Assembly (NCBI GenBank): GCA_964528425.1
Contig: CAZGTD010000025.1
Span: 1 to 27,007, forward strand
DNA: 27,007 nucleotides
Direction: 5' to 3'
From: UBA3263 sp964528425
GTDB taxonomy: Bacteria; Bacteroidota; Bacteroidia; Bacteroidales; Muribaculaceae
Below, piece by piece: positions 1 to 7,532 of the stretch. Made by a program: the position numbers and the translations under genes. Every line of letters starts with the position of its first letter. Position 1 is the first letter of the stretch. The notes under the pieces were generated by a model. That model was given only the letters and a program-made list of their open reading frames with translations. It was not told the DNA's origin and did not search any database.

Positions 1-528
1 CTCGAATCGCGCGCCGACGAAATGTGTAAGGCCGAACGCCTCGGCCGCGAAGGCAAGCTGCCCAAGCGCATTTGCCACTGCGACACCAAGGTTAACAACA
101 TGATGTTTGACGAAGATGGCAAGACGGTTCTTTGCGTCATAGACCTCGACACGGTTATGCCCTCGTTTATCTTCTCGGACTTCGGCGACTTTATGCGCAC
201 CGGTGCAAACAAAGGCCTCGAAGACGACCTGAATCTCGACAACGTTGAGTTCAACATGGATATTTTCCGCGCGTTTACCGAAGGCTATCTGTCGACCGCC
301 AAGGAGTTCCTGCTGCCCATCGAAATCGAAAATCTGCCCTACGCCGCCGCCCTGTTCCCCTATATGCAGACCGTGCGCTTCCTGGCTGACTATATCAACG
401 GCGACACCTACTATAAGATTCAATATCCCGAGCATAACCTGGTGCGCTCCAAAGCCCAGTTCAAGCTCCTGCAGAGTGTAGAAGCCCACACTCCCGAAAT
501 GAAAGAATTCATAGAAAAAATCAAATAA
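1..528 (+). CDS. NahK-like aminoglycoside phosphotransferase-fold sugar kinase (C-terminal part)
   Basis: The frame is open from the first base, so the N-terminal part lies outside the window; about 175 codons remain, ending in TAA. The visible half holds the catalytic loop of the APH/choline-kinase fold: HCDTKVNN (about 76-99) supplies the catalytic Asp and the metal-binding Asn, and CVIDLDTVMP (about 133-162) carries the second metal-binding Asp, followed by SDFGDFMR. This arrangement resembles N-acetylhexosamine 1-kinase (NahK) and its Bacteroidota relatives, which phosphorylate free amino sugars at C1 in the cytoplasm. Substrate specificity cannot be read from this half, so homoserine, choline or antibiotic-type activity is not excluded, though the IDLDTVMP block favours NahK-like kinases. 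The stop codon directly abuts the ATG of the next gene, which suggests co-transcription. Confidence 0.8.
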   Translation, partial: LESRADEMCKAERLGREGKLPKRICHCDTKVNNMMFDEDGKTVLCVIDLDTVMPSFIFSDFGDFMRTGANKGLEDDLNLDNVEFNMDIFRAFTEGYLSTAKEFLLPIEIENLPYAAALFPYMQTVRFLADYINGDTYYKIQYPEHNLVRSKAQFKLLQSVEAHTPEMKEFIEKIK

Positions 529-921
529 ATGGAAATTTCAGGTAAAATCATTGCCGTGCTTCCCGAAGAAGGCGGCACTGCCAAAGCCAGCGGTAAGCCC
601 TGGCGCAAACAGAACTACGTTCTCGAAACCCAGGAAACGTATCCGAAAAAGGTTTGCTTCAATCTTTTCGGTGACCGCATTGACCAATATAAGGATATGC
701 TGACAATGGGCGCTGACGTAACCGTTAGCTTCGATATTGAAAGCCGCGAGTTCAACGGCCGCTGGTATACCGACATCCGCGGCTACAAGGTTGAGCGTGC
801 CGGCGCCGCCGCCCCGGCTGCCGCTCCCTATGCAGCACCGTCGGCTCTTCCCGGCGACTTTCCTCCGGCTCCGGCCGATCTTTCGCCCGCTCCCGGCGCC
901 ACCGACGACCTGCCCTTCTGA
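529..921 (+). CDS. DUF3127 OB-fold-like protein with SSB-type C-terminal tip
   Basis: A 130-aa protein whose ATG follows the previous stop with no gap. Residues 1-88 look like the DUF3127 family common in Bacteroidota: it opens MEISGKIIAVLPEEGG and has WRKQNYVLET and VCFNLFGDR beta-strand segments expected of a small OB fold. Residues 90-125 are a low-complexity Ala/Pro-rich linker. The last residues are DDLPF, closely matching the acidic-hydrophobic tip of single-stranded-DNA-binding proteins that recruits replication and repair partners. A folded OB core, a disordered linker and an acidic tip give the same plan as SSB, so a nucleic-acid-binding role is inferred but not shown. The family has no firmly established function that I can name. 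A strong hairpin separates it from nadE. Confidence 0.75.
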   Translation: MEISGKIIAVLPEEGGTAKASGKPWRKQNYVLETQETYPKKVCFNLFGDRIDQYKDMLTMGADVTVSFDIESREFNGRWYTDIRGYKVERAGAAAPAAAPYAAPSALPGDFPPAPADLSPAPGATDDLPF

Positions 922-938
922 TAACTTTGAAATAACTG

Positions 939-982
939 GGGACGGAGGTTTCTATGCTTCGGCATGAACCCTCCGCCCGTCC
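939..982 (+). other. Hairpin with UUCG tetraloop between DUF3127 gene and nadE
   Basis: The arms around ATGC-TTCG-GCAT (954-965) continue outward as GAA/TTC and CGGAGG/CCTCCG with small bulges, giving about 15 base pairs capped by a stable UUCG loop. No T-tract follows on the + strand, so it is not a classical intrinsic terminator. It could be a processing or attenuation point, or a 3' end stabiliser for the upstream message, before nadE begins at 1007. Confidence 0.5.
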
Positions 983-1006
983 GTAATTGTAAAACCGAAA
1001 AGACTG

Positions 1007-2881
1007 ATGGAATTTTTGAGAGTCGCAGCTGCGGTGCCCCGCGTGGAGGTTGCAGATTGCAATGCCAACGCCGCCCATATTATCGACCTCGCGCGCCGTA
1101 TGGCTGCCGACGGAGTCCGGCTCGCCGTATTTCCTGAGCTCAGCGTAACTTCCTATACCTGCGGCGACCTCTTTCTGCAGCCGGTTCTGATCGAGGGGGC
1201 TTTTGCCGCTCTCCACCACATTGCCGAGGCCACCCGCGAGCTCCCGATAGTGATTGTTGTCGGTGTGCCGATGATGATTGCCGGCGCCCTGCGCAATTGT
1301 GGGGCGGTTGTCAGCAACGGCATTATCCATGGCCTCCAGACCAAGGAATATCTGCCTAACTACGGTGAATTTTACGAAAAACGCTGGTTTCGCCATGATG
1401 CCCGTCCGCAGCAGACGCTTTATGTTGTCGACGGAGTACGCTTCGGGGTTGAAATCTGCGAGGACCTATGGGCCCCGATTCCCGTTTCGACCCACCAGGC
1501 CCTGGCCGGTGCCGAAGTGATTCTCAACCTTTCTGCCAGCAACGACCTTGTCGGCAAACGCCGCCGACTCCATCAGATTATTGAGCATCAGAGCGATGCA
1601 TTGCGTTGCGCCTACGTTTATTCATCGTCGGGCTACGGTGAATCAACCACCGACTTGGTTTTTGACGGCAAGGCGATAATTGCCGAGCTCGGACAAACGC
1701 TCGTTGATTCTCCGCGATGGCAACGCGACGCCTTTTATGAGTCGGCCGACATTGATATTCCGCTGATTCGCTCCGAGCGCATAGTCAACAGCTCGTTTAC
1801 CGACTGCCGCGTGCGCGAGGATGGTCCCGGCCCCTGGAACTATATCGACGTGACCCCTGAGGCGCCGGCCATTGCGGCTACCGACCTGCGTCGGCCGCTC
1901 GACCCGATGCCGTTTGTGGCCGCCGACCCTGACAGCCTGCTCGACCAGGGCACGGAAATTTCTGAAATTCAGTGCCTGGCGCTCGCCAAGCGCCTTGAAG
2001 TTACAGGCTCCAAGGCGGTGGTTATAGGCATAAGCGGCGGTTTGGATTCCACGTTGGCCCTGTTGGTTGCCTGCCGCACCTTCGATATGCTCGGCCTCAG
2101 CCGCAAAGGCATCCACGCCGTTACCATGCCCGGTTTCGGCACTTCAGGGCGCACCAAGTCCAACGCGATGAAACTGATGGAGGCACTCGGGGTGAGCATC
2201 CGCGAAATTCCGATTGCCGAGGCCGTTAAGCAGCATTTCAGCGACATTGGCCATGACCCTTCGGACCACTCAGTGGTTTACGAAAATGCCCAGGCCCGCA
2301 TGAGAACCCTCATTCTGATGAATATTGCCAATCAGGTCAACGGCCTGGTTGTCGGCACCGGCGACCTTTCGGAGCTTGCACTTGGCTGGGCCACCTATAA
2401 TGGCGACCAGATGAGCATGTATGGCCTGAACGCCGGAGTGCCTAAAACCGCCGTTCGCTCTGCCGTTGCCTGGTATTCGACCCTTTGGCCCGAGATTGCC
2501 GCTACGCTTACCGACATTATCGACACTCCGGTTTCCCCCGAGTTGCTTCCGGCTGATTCAGAGGGTAAGATTGCCCAAAAGACCGAAGACCTCGTAGGCC
2601 CCTACGAGCTCCACGACTTTTTCCTGTATCAATTGCTGGCCATGCGGCGCACTCCCGAAACCATCCGTGCGCTGGCGTTGCGTGCGTTTGAGGGCCGATT
2701 TGCTGCCGACGTTATTGACCATTGGCTTAAAACCTTTATGCGCAGGTTCTTTACCCAGCAGTTTAAGCGCACCTGCATGCCCGACGGCCCCAAGGTTTTT
2801 TCTGTCAGTCTCAGCCCGCGCGGCGACTGGCGCGTACCAACCGATGCTTCTTCCTCTCTCTGGCTAAATTCATTAAAATGA
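1007..2881 (+). CDS. nadE: Glutamine-dependent NAD+ synthetase
   Basis: A 624-aa cytoplasmic enzyme of the two-domain eukaryote-like/Mycobacterium-type NadE. It amidates nicotinate adenine dinucleotide to NAD+ using ATP and ammonia released from glutamine. The N-terminal nitrilase-fold glutaminase (about residues 1-290) shows the Glu-Lys-Cys triad: E44 in FPELSVTSY, K113 in QTKEYLPNYGEFYEKRWF and C151 in VEICEDLW. The C-terminal synthetase (about 315-620) has the PPi-loop SGGLDST (343-349) and GTGDLSELALGWATYNGDQ further on. The length is normal for the family (620-680 aa). The ATG at 1007 lies close to a typical start for this domain. Its stop overlaps the start of the TonB-dependent receptor gene by ATGA, so the two are probably translationally coupled. 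Confidence 0.95.
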   Translation: MEFLRVAAAVPRVEVADCNANAAHIIDLARRMAADGVRLAVFPELSVTSYTCGDLFLQPVLIEGAFAALHHIAEATRELPIVIVVGVPMMIAGALRNCGAVVSNGIIHGLQTKEYLPNYGEFYEKRWFRHDARPQQTLYVVDGVRFGVEICEDLWAPIPVSTHQALAGAEVILNLSASNDLVGKRRRLHQIIEHQSDALRCAYVYSSSGYGESTTDLVFDGKAIIAELGQTLVDSPRWQRDAFYESADIDIPLIRSERIVNSSFTDCRVREDGPGPWNYIDVTPEAPAIAATDLRRPLDPMPFVAADPDSLLDQGTEISEIQCLALAKRLEVTGSKAVVIGISGGLDSTLALLVACRTFDMLGLSRKGIHAVTMPGFGTSGRTKSNAMKLMEALGVSIREIPIAEAVKQHFSDIGHDPSDHSVVYENAQARMRTLILMNIANQVNGLVVGTGDLSELALGWATYNGDQMSMYGLNAGVPKTAVRSAVAWYSTLWPEIAATLTDIIDTPVSPELLPADSEGKIAQKTEDLVGPYELHDFFLYQLLAMRRTPETIRALALRAFEGRFAADVIDHWLKTFMRRFFTQQFKRTCMPDGPKVFSVSLSPRGDWRVPTDASSSLWLNSLK

Positions 2882-5154
2882 CAATAAAACAACTTTTAGC
2901 AACAGTTTTTGTAATTGCCGGCGGTTGCGCGCTGGCAGCCGAACCTGCCGACACTTTAGTGCTGGGCGAGGTTAGTGTTACCGCCATCAAACAGGCGCAG
3001 CAGCTCCAAACCGAGCCTGTGGCTTCGACTACCGTTGGTGCGCAGACCATTGAGCGCCTCAATATTACTGACATAAAGCAGGTTTCGGAGCTGACCCCTA
3101 ACTTCTTTATTCCCGCCTATGGCTCGCGTATGACCTCAAGCATCTATGTGCGCGGGCTCGGGGCGCGTATAGATCAGCCGGTAATGGGCCTGAACGTCGA
3201 CAACATTCCGGTGCTCAACAAAAATGACTATGATTTCGACTTCTTTAATGTTGAGCGCATTGAAATTCTCCGCGGGCCTCAAAGCACCCTCTACGGCCGA
3301 AACACAATGGGCGGACTGATCAACGTCTATACCCTGTCGCCGATGCGCTATCAGGGCATGCGCCTGCTAATGGAAGTCGGCAGCTTTGCAACCTGGCGTG
3401 CCGCAATGGGGCTCTATCGCAAGTTCAACCCGAAGTTTGCCCTTGGAGTCGATATCAACGCCTATTCCACACGCGGACAGACCGAAAACCTATGGGTGGA
3501 GACCAAGTGGCCCATGCAGAAGCATAAAGCCGATCAGGCCGAGCAATATTCCGGAAAAGTTAAGCTCGCATGGTTGCCGAAGTCGAATGTTACGGTCGAC
3601 AACGTGCTCAGCTATAGCTATAACCGCCAGGGCGGCTACCCTTACGAACTGATGGGTAGCGGAGTGGTTAACTATAACGATACCTGTTACTACAACCGCT
3701 TCAGTGCCAGCGAAGGCCTGACCGTTCAGTGGCGCACCAAAGATTTTACGTTCAGCTCCATTACCGGCCTGCGCATGTTTGGCGACGAACTTGAGCTCGA
3801 CAACGACTTTACCCCCTACAGCTACTTCACCCTCAATCAGAAAATCCGCGAATACTCCGCAACGCAAGACTTTATATTCCGCGGACGCAAGGGCAACTAT
3901 AGCTGGATGGCCGGTGCGTTCGGATTCGTGAAGCACACTACCATGTCGGCCCCGGTCAAATTTCAGAAAGATGGCATCGAGAATCTGATTTTGAGCAATA
4001 TTCCCGTGCCTCTGGTGTGGGATTCTGAAAACTTTTATCTTCACGATGACTTCGTGTTGCCGAACTGCGGCGGCGCTATCTACCACCAGAGCGACTACAC
4101 TCTCGGCGACTGGACGTTCACGGCCGGAGTGCGCTTCGATTACGAGCATTCTGCCATGATTTATGACCTCGACACCTCTACCGGCGCATCATTCCAGATG
4201 GGACCGCGACAACTCCACTTCGACGGCGAGGTTCATGAGCATGACCACCTGCGCCAGCATTGGTTTCAGGTGCTCCCGAAGGTTACGGTAAGCTATCGCA
4301 TTCCGTCGATGGAAAATTCCAACGTCTACCTCAACATTTCTAAGGGATATAAGGCTGGAGGTTACAACACCCAGATGTTCTCAACTATTCTTCAAGATAA
4401 GCTGACCAACGCCCTGATGAGTTCGGCCAAGGAGCAGATGCCCCCGCAGGTTTCGCAGATGATACCCTCGTTTGACTCGAAGTTTACCGTTGAAGAAATC
4501 GCGGCCTACAAGCCCGAAATTTCGTGGAACTATGAAGTGGGCGGCCATTTCAGCTGCATGCAGGGCCGCATTCTTACCGACCTGGCGGCGTTCTATATCG
4601 ATATTCGCGACCAGCAGCTTACTGTGTTCCCCGACGGTAGCATAACCGGCCGCATGATGACCAACGCGGGCCGCACCCGCTCGGCAGGTGCCGAACTGGC
4701 CGTTACCGCCTATCCTACCGACCGATGGACCGCCCGGGCCAGCTATGGCTACACCAATGCCAAATTCCTCCGCTATGATGACCACGATAGCGACGGCAAT
4801 TTCGTAAGCTATAAGGGCAAGACGGTGCCCTATGCGCCGGCCCATACCGCTTTTGCGTCAGTGCAATATTCACAGCCGCTGAAAATGTGGTGGTTCAACA
4901 GAATTGATATTGAGGTTAACGGTCGCGGCGTAGGCCCGATGTATTGGAACGAAGAAAACACCGAGCGCCAGAATTTCTACGCTTTGCTCGGAGCCTCAGT
5001 TCGCCTGCAGCTGCAACAGGTTTCGCTCGACATCTGGGGCGAAAATATACTAAATCAGCGTTACGATACGTTTTATTTCCGTTCTATCAATAATGACTTT
5101 ATTCAGCGTGGCTCGCGCCGGACTTTCGGCATGACTCTGCGCTATATTATGTAA
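2878..5154 (+). CDS. TonB-dependent outer-membrane receptor
   Basis: A 758-aa protein with an N-terminal signal peptide (about 1-20, ending CALAA). A TonB-box-like segment LGEVSVTA (29-36) is followed by a plug domain (about 45-155) with YVRGLGAR and the conserved EILRGPQSTLYGRNTMGG block starting near residue 129. The rest is a beta-barrel rich in aromatic strands, ending LRYIM. It lacks the N-terminal carboxypeptidase-regulatory-like domain and the long extension typical of SusC, so it looks more like a siderophore, cobalamin or small-molecule receptor than a glycan importer. The start overlaps the nadE stop by four bases, and a lipoprotein gene follows 7 nt after its stop. The ligand cannot be read from sequence. 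Linkage to nadE raises the possibility of import of a pyridine-nucleotide precursor, but this is inference only. Confidence 0.9.
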   Translation: MTIKQLLATVFVIAGGCALAAEPADTLVLGEVSVTAIKQAQQLQTEPVASTTVGAQTIERLNITDIKQVSELTPNFFIPAYGSRMTSSIYVRGLGARIDQPVMGLNVDNIPVLNKNDYDFDFFNVERIEILRGPQSTLYGRNTMGGLINVYTLSPMRYQGMRLLMEVGSFATWRAAMGLYRKFNPKFALGVDINAYSTRGQTENLWVETKWPMQKHKADQAEQYSGKVKLAWLPKSNVTVDNVLSYSYNRQGGYPYELMGSGVVNYNDTCYYNRFSASEGLTVQWRTKDFTFSSITGLRMFGDELELDNDFTPYSYFTLNQKIREYSATQDFIFRGRKGNYSWMAGAFGFVKHTTMSAPVKFQKDGIENLILSNIPVPLVWDSENFYLHDDFVLPNCGGAIYHQSDYTLGDWTFTAGVRFDYEHSAMIYDLDTSTGASFQMGPRQLHFDGEVHEHDHLRQHWFQVLPKVTVSYRIPSMENSNVYLNISKGYKAGGYNTQMFSTILQDKLTNALMSSAKEQMPPQVSQMIPSFDSKFTVEEIAAYKPEISWNYEVGGHFSCMQGRILTDLAAFYIDIRDQQLTVFPDGSITGRMMTNAGRTRSAGAELAVTAYPTDRWTARASYGYTNAKFLRYDDHDSDGNFVSYKGKTVPYAPAHTAFASVQYSQPLKMWWFNRIDIEVNGRGVGPMYWNEENTERQNFYALLGASVRLQLQQVSLDIWGENILNQRYDTFYFRSINNDFIQRGSRRTFGMTLRYIM

Positions 5155-5161
5155 TAAGCCA

Positions 5162-6037
5162 ATGAAAAATCTCCTCCCGCTCTTGCTGCCGGTTCTTCTG
5201 CTTGGCTCCTGCAAGCCGATTGACCCGATTCGCGAACTCGAAGAGTATAAAAACGTTGTTGTTTACTCCTATGATACTGAGAACAATACCGGTTATGCCA
5301 GCGATTTCGCAACAATAACCGTAAAGAACGATTTAACCTCGGGTTACTTCATTCTCGGGCTAACCGATTTCAAGCTGGCCGAGAATCTGCCCGTCAGATC
5401 CTCGACCGTTAACGGCCTGACGCAGATGCTCGACGAAGAGTTCGACGAAAACGGTCAGATTGTTGATTATAACTATACCTTTTTTACGACTCAAGGTCAG
5501 GCCTCATATTCCGGCGATTTGTCGGTGTTTGACCTTCGTTTCGGCTGGCTCACAACTGTTTACTGGGGCTCTTTTTCGTCTGATTCGGGGCGCTACCGGG
5601 TTTGGATGCTCCCTCGCGAAACCCAGATGTATGCTAACCGCAACACCATAATCAACATGCGCGGTGATGCAATAACCGAAAATGCAATTCATCCGCGCTA
5701 CGACCTGGAAATAAACGCTCAGGCCAACACGGTAAGTCTGCGGGGCGAGGGAGTTATGCTGACCTACTCCGAAGTGGAGCACCAGTTTTTTGACCTCCGT
5801 CAGATAACAATTCCCGACATTCCGGTTAACTTTCTGGCCTCGGGCTTTACGGCTAAAGTAAACAAAGTTTCACCGATTACAAACGGACGCCGCGGAGAAT
5901 ATGAAATTACCGACCTTGAAATGCGCTTCGACACTGATTTCGACGGTCAGCGTATAATAGAATATACAATGCGCCGCATAGCAGATGATGAAACCATAAA
6001 AGTGACTTCCTATTTCGACTATTTCAGAAATTTATAA
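5162..6037 (+). CDS. Surface-type lipoprotein of unknown function
   Basis: A 291-aa protein with a lipoprotein signal peptide: hydrophobic residues 4-14 and a lipobox LLGSC with the lipidated Cys at 17. The following KPIDPIRELEEYK stretch is charged and could act as a Bacteroidota lipoprotein export signal. The mature part is rich in beta-strand and aromatic residues and has no motif I recognise with certainty. It resembles the small Bacteroidota lipoprotein DUF families (DUF4903-like is a guess). It is not SusD-like, having neither SusD length nor TPR helices. It starts 7 nt after the TonB receptor stop and ends 13 nt before tyrS, so it probably partners the receptor, perhaps as a lid or substrate-binding subunit on the cell surface. 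Confidence 0.75.
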   Translation: MKNLLPLLLPVLLLGSCKPIDPIRELEEYKNVVVYSYDTENNTGYASDFATITVKNDLTSGYFILGLTDFKLAENLPVRSSTVNGLTQMLDEEFDENGQIVDYNYTFFTTQGQASYSGDLSVFDLRFGWLTTVYWGSFSSDSGRYRVWMLPRETQMYANRNTIINMRGDAITENAIHPRYDLEINAQANTVSLRGEGVMLTYSEVEHQFFDLRQITIPDIPVNFLASGFTAKVNKVSPITNGRRGEYEITDLEMRFDTDFDGQRIIEYTMRRIADDETIKVTSYFDYFRNL

Positions 6038-6050
6038 TATAACCAAAATA

Positions 6051-7346
6051 ATGGACTTTATTGACGAACTTACTTGGCGCGGCATGATTCACACTGTCAT
6101 GCCCGGAACCGACGAAGAACTAAAAAAGGGTATGGCCACGGCCTATCTTGGAATTGACCCGACAGCCGATTCGCTCCATATCGGTCATCTCGTTGGGGTT
6201 ATGATGCTTAAACATTTCCAGCGCTCCGGCCATAAACCTCTGGCCCTCATCGGTGGCGCTACCGGCATGATCGGCGACCCCTCGATGAAAAGCCAGGAAC
6301 GTGTGCTGATTGATGAAGAAACCCTGCGCCATAACCAGGAGGCCATCAAAAAGCAGCTCGCAAAGTTCCTCGACTTCGATTCTACGGCCCCCAACGCCGC
6401 CGAGCTGGTAAATAACTACGACTGGATGAAGGACTATGGCTTCCTGAACTTCATACGCGATATCGGCAAGCATATTACCGTTAACTATATGATGGCCAAG
6501 GATTCGGTGAAGAAGCGTCTGGGCTCCGATGCCAGCCACGGAATGTCGTTTACCGAGTTCTCCTATCAGCTGCTGCAGGGCTATGACTACCTTTGGCTCT
6601 ACCGTAATAAAAACTGCCGGCTGCAGCTCGGCGGTTCCGACCAGTGGGGCAACATAACCACCGGCACCGAGCTCATTCGCCGCACCGAGGGCGGCGAAGC
6701 TTTCGCCCTGACCTGCCCGCTGATTACCAAGGCCGACGGCGGCAAGTTCGGCAAGACCGAAAGCGGCAACGTTTGGCTCGACCCGAAACGCACGTCGCCC
6801 TATAAGTTCTATCAGTTCTGGCTCAACGTTTCCGACGCCGACGCCGAAAAGTATATTAAGATTTTCACCACTCTTTCGCGCGAGGAAATCGACGCCCTCG
6901 TTGCCGAGCAGGCCGAGAACCCGGGGCTGCGTCCGCTGCAGAAGCGCCTGGCCCGCGAAATCACTTCTATGGTTCATTCCGAGGCTGAGGCCGATGCCGC
7001 TATCGAAGCATCGCAGATTCTCTTTAACCCCAAGGCCGTTGAAGCGCTTCATAACCTCGACGAGGCCACTCTGCTCGACATTATGGACGGTGTGCCGCAA
7101 TATCCGGTTTCGCGTGCGGCAATTGAAGAAGGGCAGCCGCTGGTTGAACTGATAACCACTGCCGAATGCCCCGTGTTCCCCTCTAAGGGTGAGTTCCGCA
7201 AAATGGTTCAGGGCGGAGGCTTGAGCATCAACAAGGAGAAAGTTACCGACCCGCAGGCCAAGGCTACGACCGATATGCTGCTCCAAAACAAATATATTCT
7301 CGCCCAGCGCGGCAAAAAGAATTTCTTCCTCCTCCGCGCTGAATAA
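6051..7346 (+). CDS. tyrS: Tyrosyl-tRNA synthetase
   Basis: A 431-aa class I aminoacyl-tRNA synthetase that charges tRNA-Tyr. The HIGH motif is intact (HIGHL, 43-47) and the KMSKS loop is represented by KFGKT (232-236), the usual form in bacterial TyrRS. QLGGSDQWGNI, which contacts tyrosine and ATP, lies near residue 198. The C-terminal portion (about 350-431) is an S4-type RNA-binding domain, with FRKMVQGGGLSINKEKV. Length and domain order are normal. It is the last gene of the nadE/TonB receptor/lipoprotein run and is followed by a terminator hairpin. No T-box or other leader is seen in the 13-nt gap upstream, so it probably relies on operon transcription. Confidence 0.97.
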   Translation: MDFIDELTWRGMIHTVMPGTDEELKKGMATAYLGIDPTADSLHIGHLVGVMMLKHFQRSGHKPLALIGGATGMIGDPSMKSQERVLIDEETLRHNQEAIKKQLAKFLDFDSTAPNAAELVNNYDWMKDYGFLNFIRDIGKHITVNYMMAKDSVKKRLGSDASHGMSFTEFSYQLLQGYDYLWLYRNKNCRLQLGGSDQWGNITTGTELIRRTEGGEAFALTCPLITKADGGKFGKTESGNVWLDPKRTSPYKFYQFWLNVSDADAEKYIKIFTTLSREEIDALVAEQAENPGLRPLQKRLAREITSMVHSEAEADAAIEASQILFNPKAVEALHNLDEATLLDIMDGVPQYPVSRAAIEEGQPLVELITTAECPVFPSKGEFRKMVQGGGLSINKEKVTDPQAKATTDMLLQNKYILAQRGKKNFFLLRAE

Positions 7347-7367
7347 ATTCCCGGTCTATAATACATT

Positions 7368-7401
7368 GAGGCCGCCCGACTATTCCTGGTCAGGCGGCCT
7401 C
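7368..7401 (+). terminator. Terminator hairpin after tyrS
   Basis: GAGGCCGCCCGAC (7368-7380) pairs with GTCAGGCGGCCTC (7389-7401) with a single mismatch and a short loop, then ATTATTTC follows. It lies just after the tyrS stop, between convergent genes, so it probably ends the + strand operon. The tail is only moderately T-rich. Confidence 0.7.
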
Positions 7402-7470
7402 ATTATTTCAGCGCGGGTTATTATGAACTTTTAACATAGGGTTTCCCGTCACCCCTCCAAATATTATGCA

Positions 7471-7510
7471 GGCAGGAGAACAGGCGAGTGATTGAACCTG
7501 TTCTCCTGTC
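7471..7510 (-). terminator. Terminator-like hairpin after the AspT-family gene
   Basis: GGCAGGAGAACAGG (7471-7484) pairs with CCTGTTCTCCTGTC (7497-7510), 14 bp with one G-U. It sits 22 nt beyond the stop of the - strand transporter gene. The - strand tail (GCATAATATTTG) is AT-rich but not a clean T-run, so the terminator role is probable but not certain. Confidence 0.55.
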
Positions 7511-7532
7511 AATAAATATGATTAGTGGGGGC

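Noticed and set aside
6120..7286. Long - strand open frame opposite tyrS
   Set aside because: tyrS has all class I synthetase motifs in its own frame; the antisense translation has no recognisable feature.
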